This document shows positions 6,453 to 6,516 of a DNA stretch of 6,516 bases, piece after piece. Every line of letters begins with the position of its first letter. Position 1 is the first letter of the stretch. The position numbers and the translations under genes were made by a program. The notes under the pieces are model-generated. The model ran no database searches. It was not told the DNA's origin and worked only from the letters and a program-made list of their open reading frames with translations. Origin of the DNA: Caldilineaceae bacterium (lineage in GTDB: Bacteria > Chloroflexota > Anaerolineae > Caldilineales > Caldilineaceae); NCBI GenBank assembly GCA_012032975.1, contig JAAUPU010000175.1, forward strand, positions 1-6,516, written 5' to 3'.

Positions 6453-6516
6453 GTTTCTGCTGCCCGTACGAGCGTTCAATGTACAGGACGCTGATGATTC
6501 TGATGCGATTACAGGG

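Overview
The window looks like a piece of a GC-rich bacterial chromosome or metagenomic contig. A Chloroflexota (Anaerolineae/Caldilineae-like) origin is my best guess. The reasons are the beta-sandwich C-terminal domain of the first gene, the RNase H-like/TPR exonuclease with its long N-terminal leader region, and the general protein style. This assignment comes from recall of families, not from a search. No rRNA, tRNA, CRISPR array, insertion sequence or phage gene was found.

Layout: (1) positions 2-511, + strand, the 3' end of a gene whose product ends in a beta-sandwich domain of the kind found at the C-terminus of Chloroflexota membrane glycosyltransferase-like proteins. (2) A minus-strand cluster, read right to left: an SCP2-type lipid-binding protein (2678-2289), an iron-containing alcohol dehydrogenase (2251-1085), and a small, probably ferredoxin-fold protein of unknown function (969-597). 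(3) Upstream of these on the same strand, a YprB/MrfB-like DEDD exonuclease with a TPR-like C-terminal part (starts at 4171). (4) A divergent intergenic region (4172-4362) with a good extended -10 for the exonuclease, a perfect inverted repeat and a possible + strand promoter. (5) A TauE/SafE-type membrane permease (4363-5163, + strand). (6) Converging on it, an LtrA-family membrane protein (6442-5263, minus strand), with its upstream region running to the window end.

The most striking property of the window is that four of the seven genes are broken by single-base frameshifts: two in the first gene, one in the small gene, two in the exonuclease and one in LtrA. In every case the two frames join into one sensible protein at a definable point, and several joins lie in C runs or GC repeats. 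I read this mainly as uncorrected sequencing or assembly indels, not gene decay, because the protein sequence on both sides of each break keeps family motifs. Three genes (SCP2, alcohol dehydrogenase, TauE) are intact. The gene boundaries below are those of the repaired genes.

Functionally, the SCP2 protein and alcohol dehydrogenase are only 37 bases apart and probably co-transcribed, with the small protein 115 bases further on. This suggests a little module for handling a hydrophobic alcohol or aldehyde, but the substrate cannot be read from the sequence. The exonuclease (DNA repair by homology), TauE and LtrA look like independent housekeeping or transport genes.
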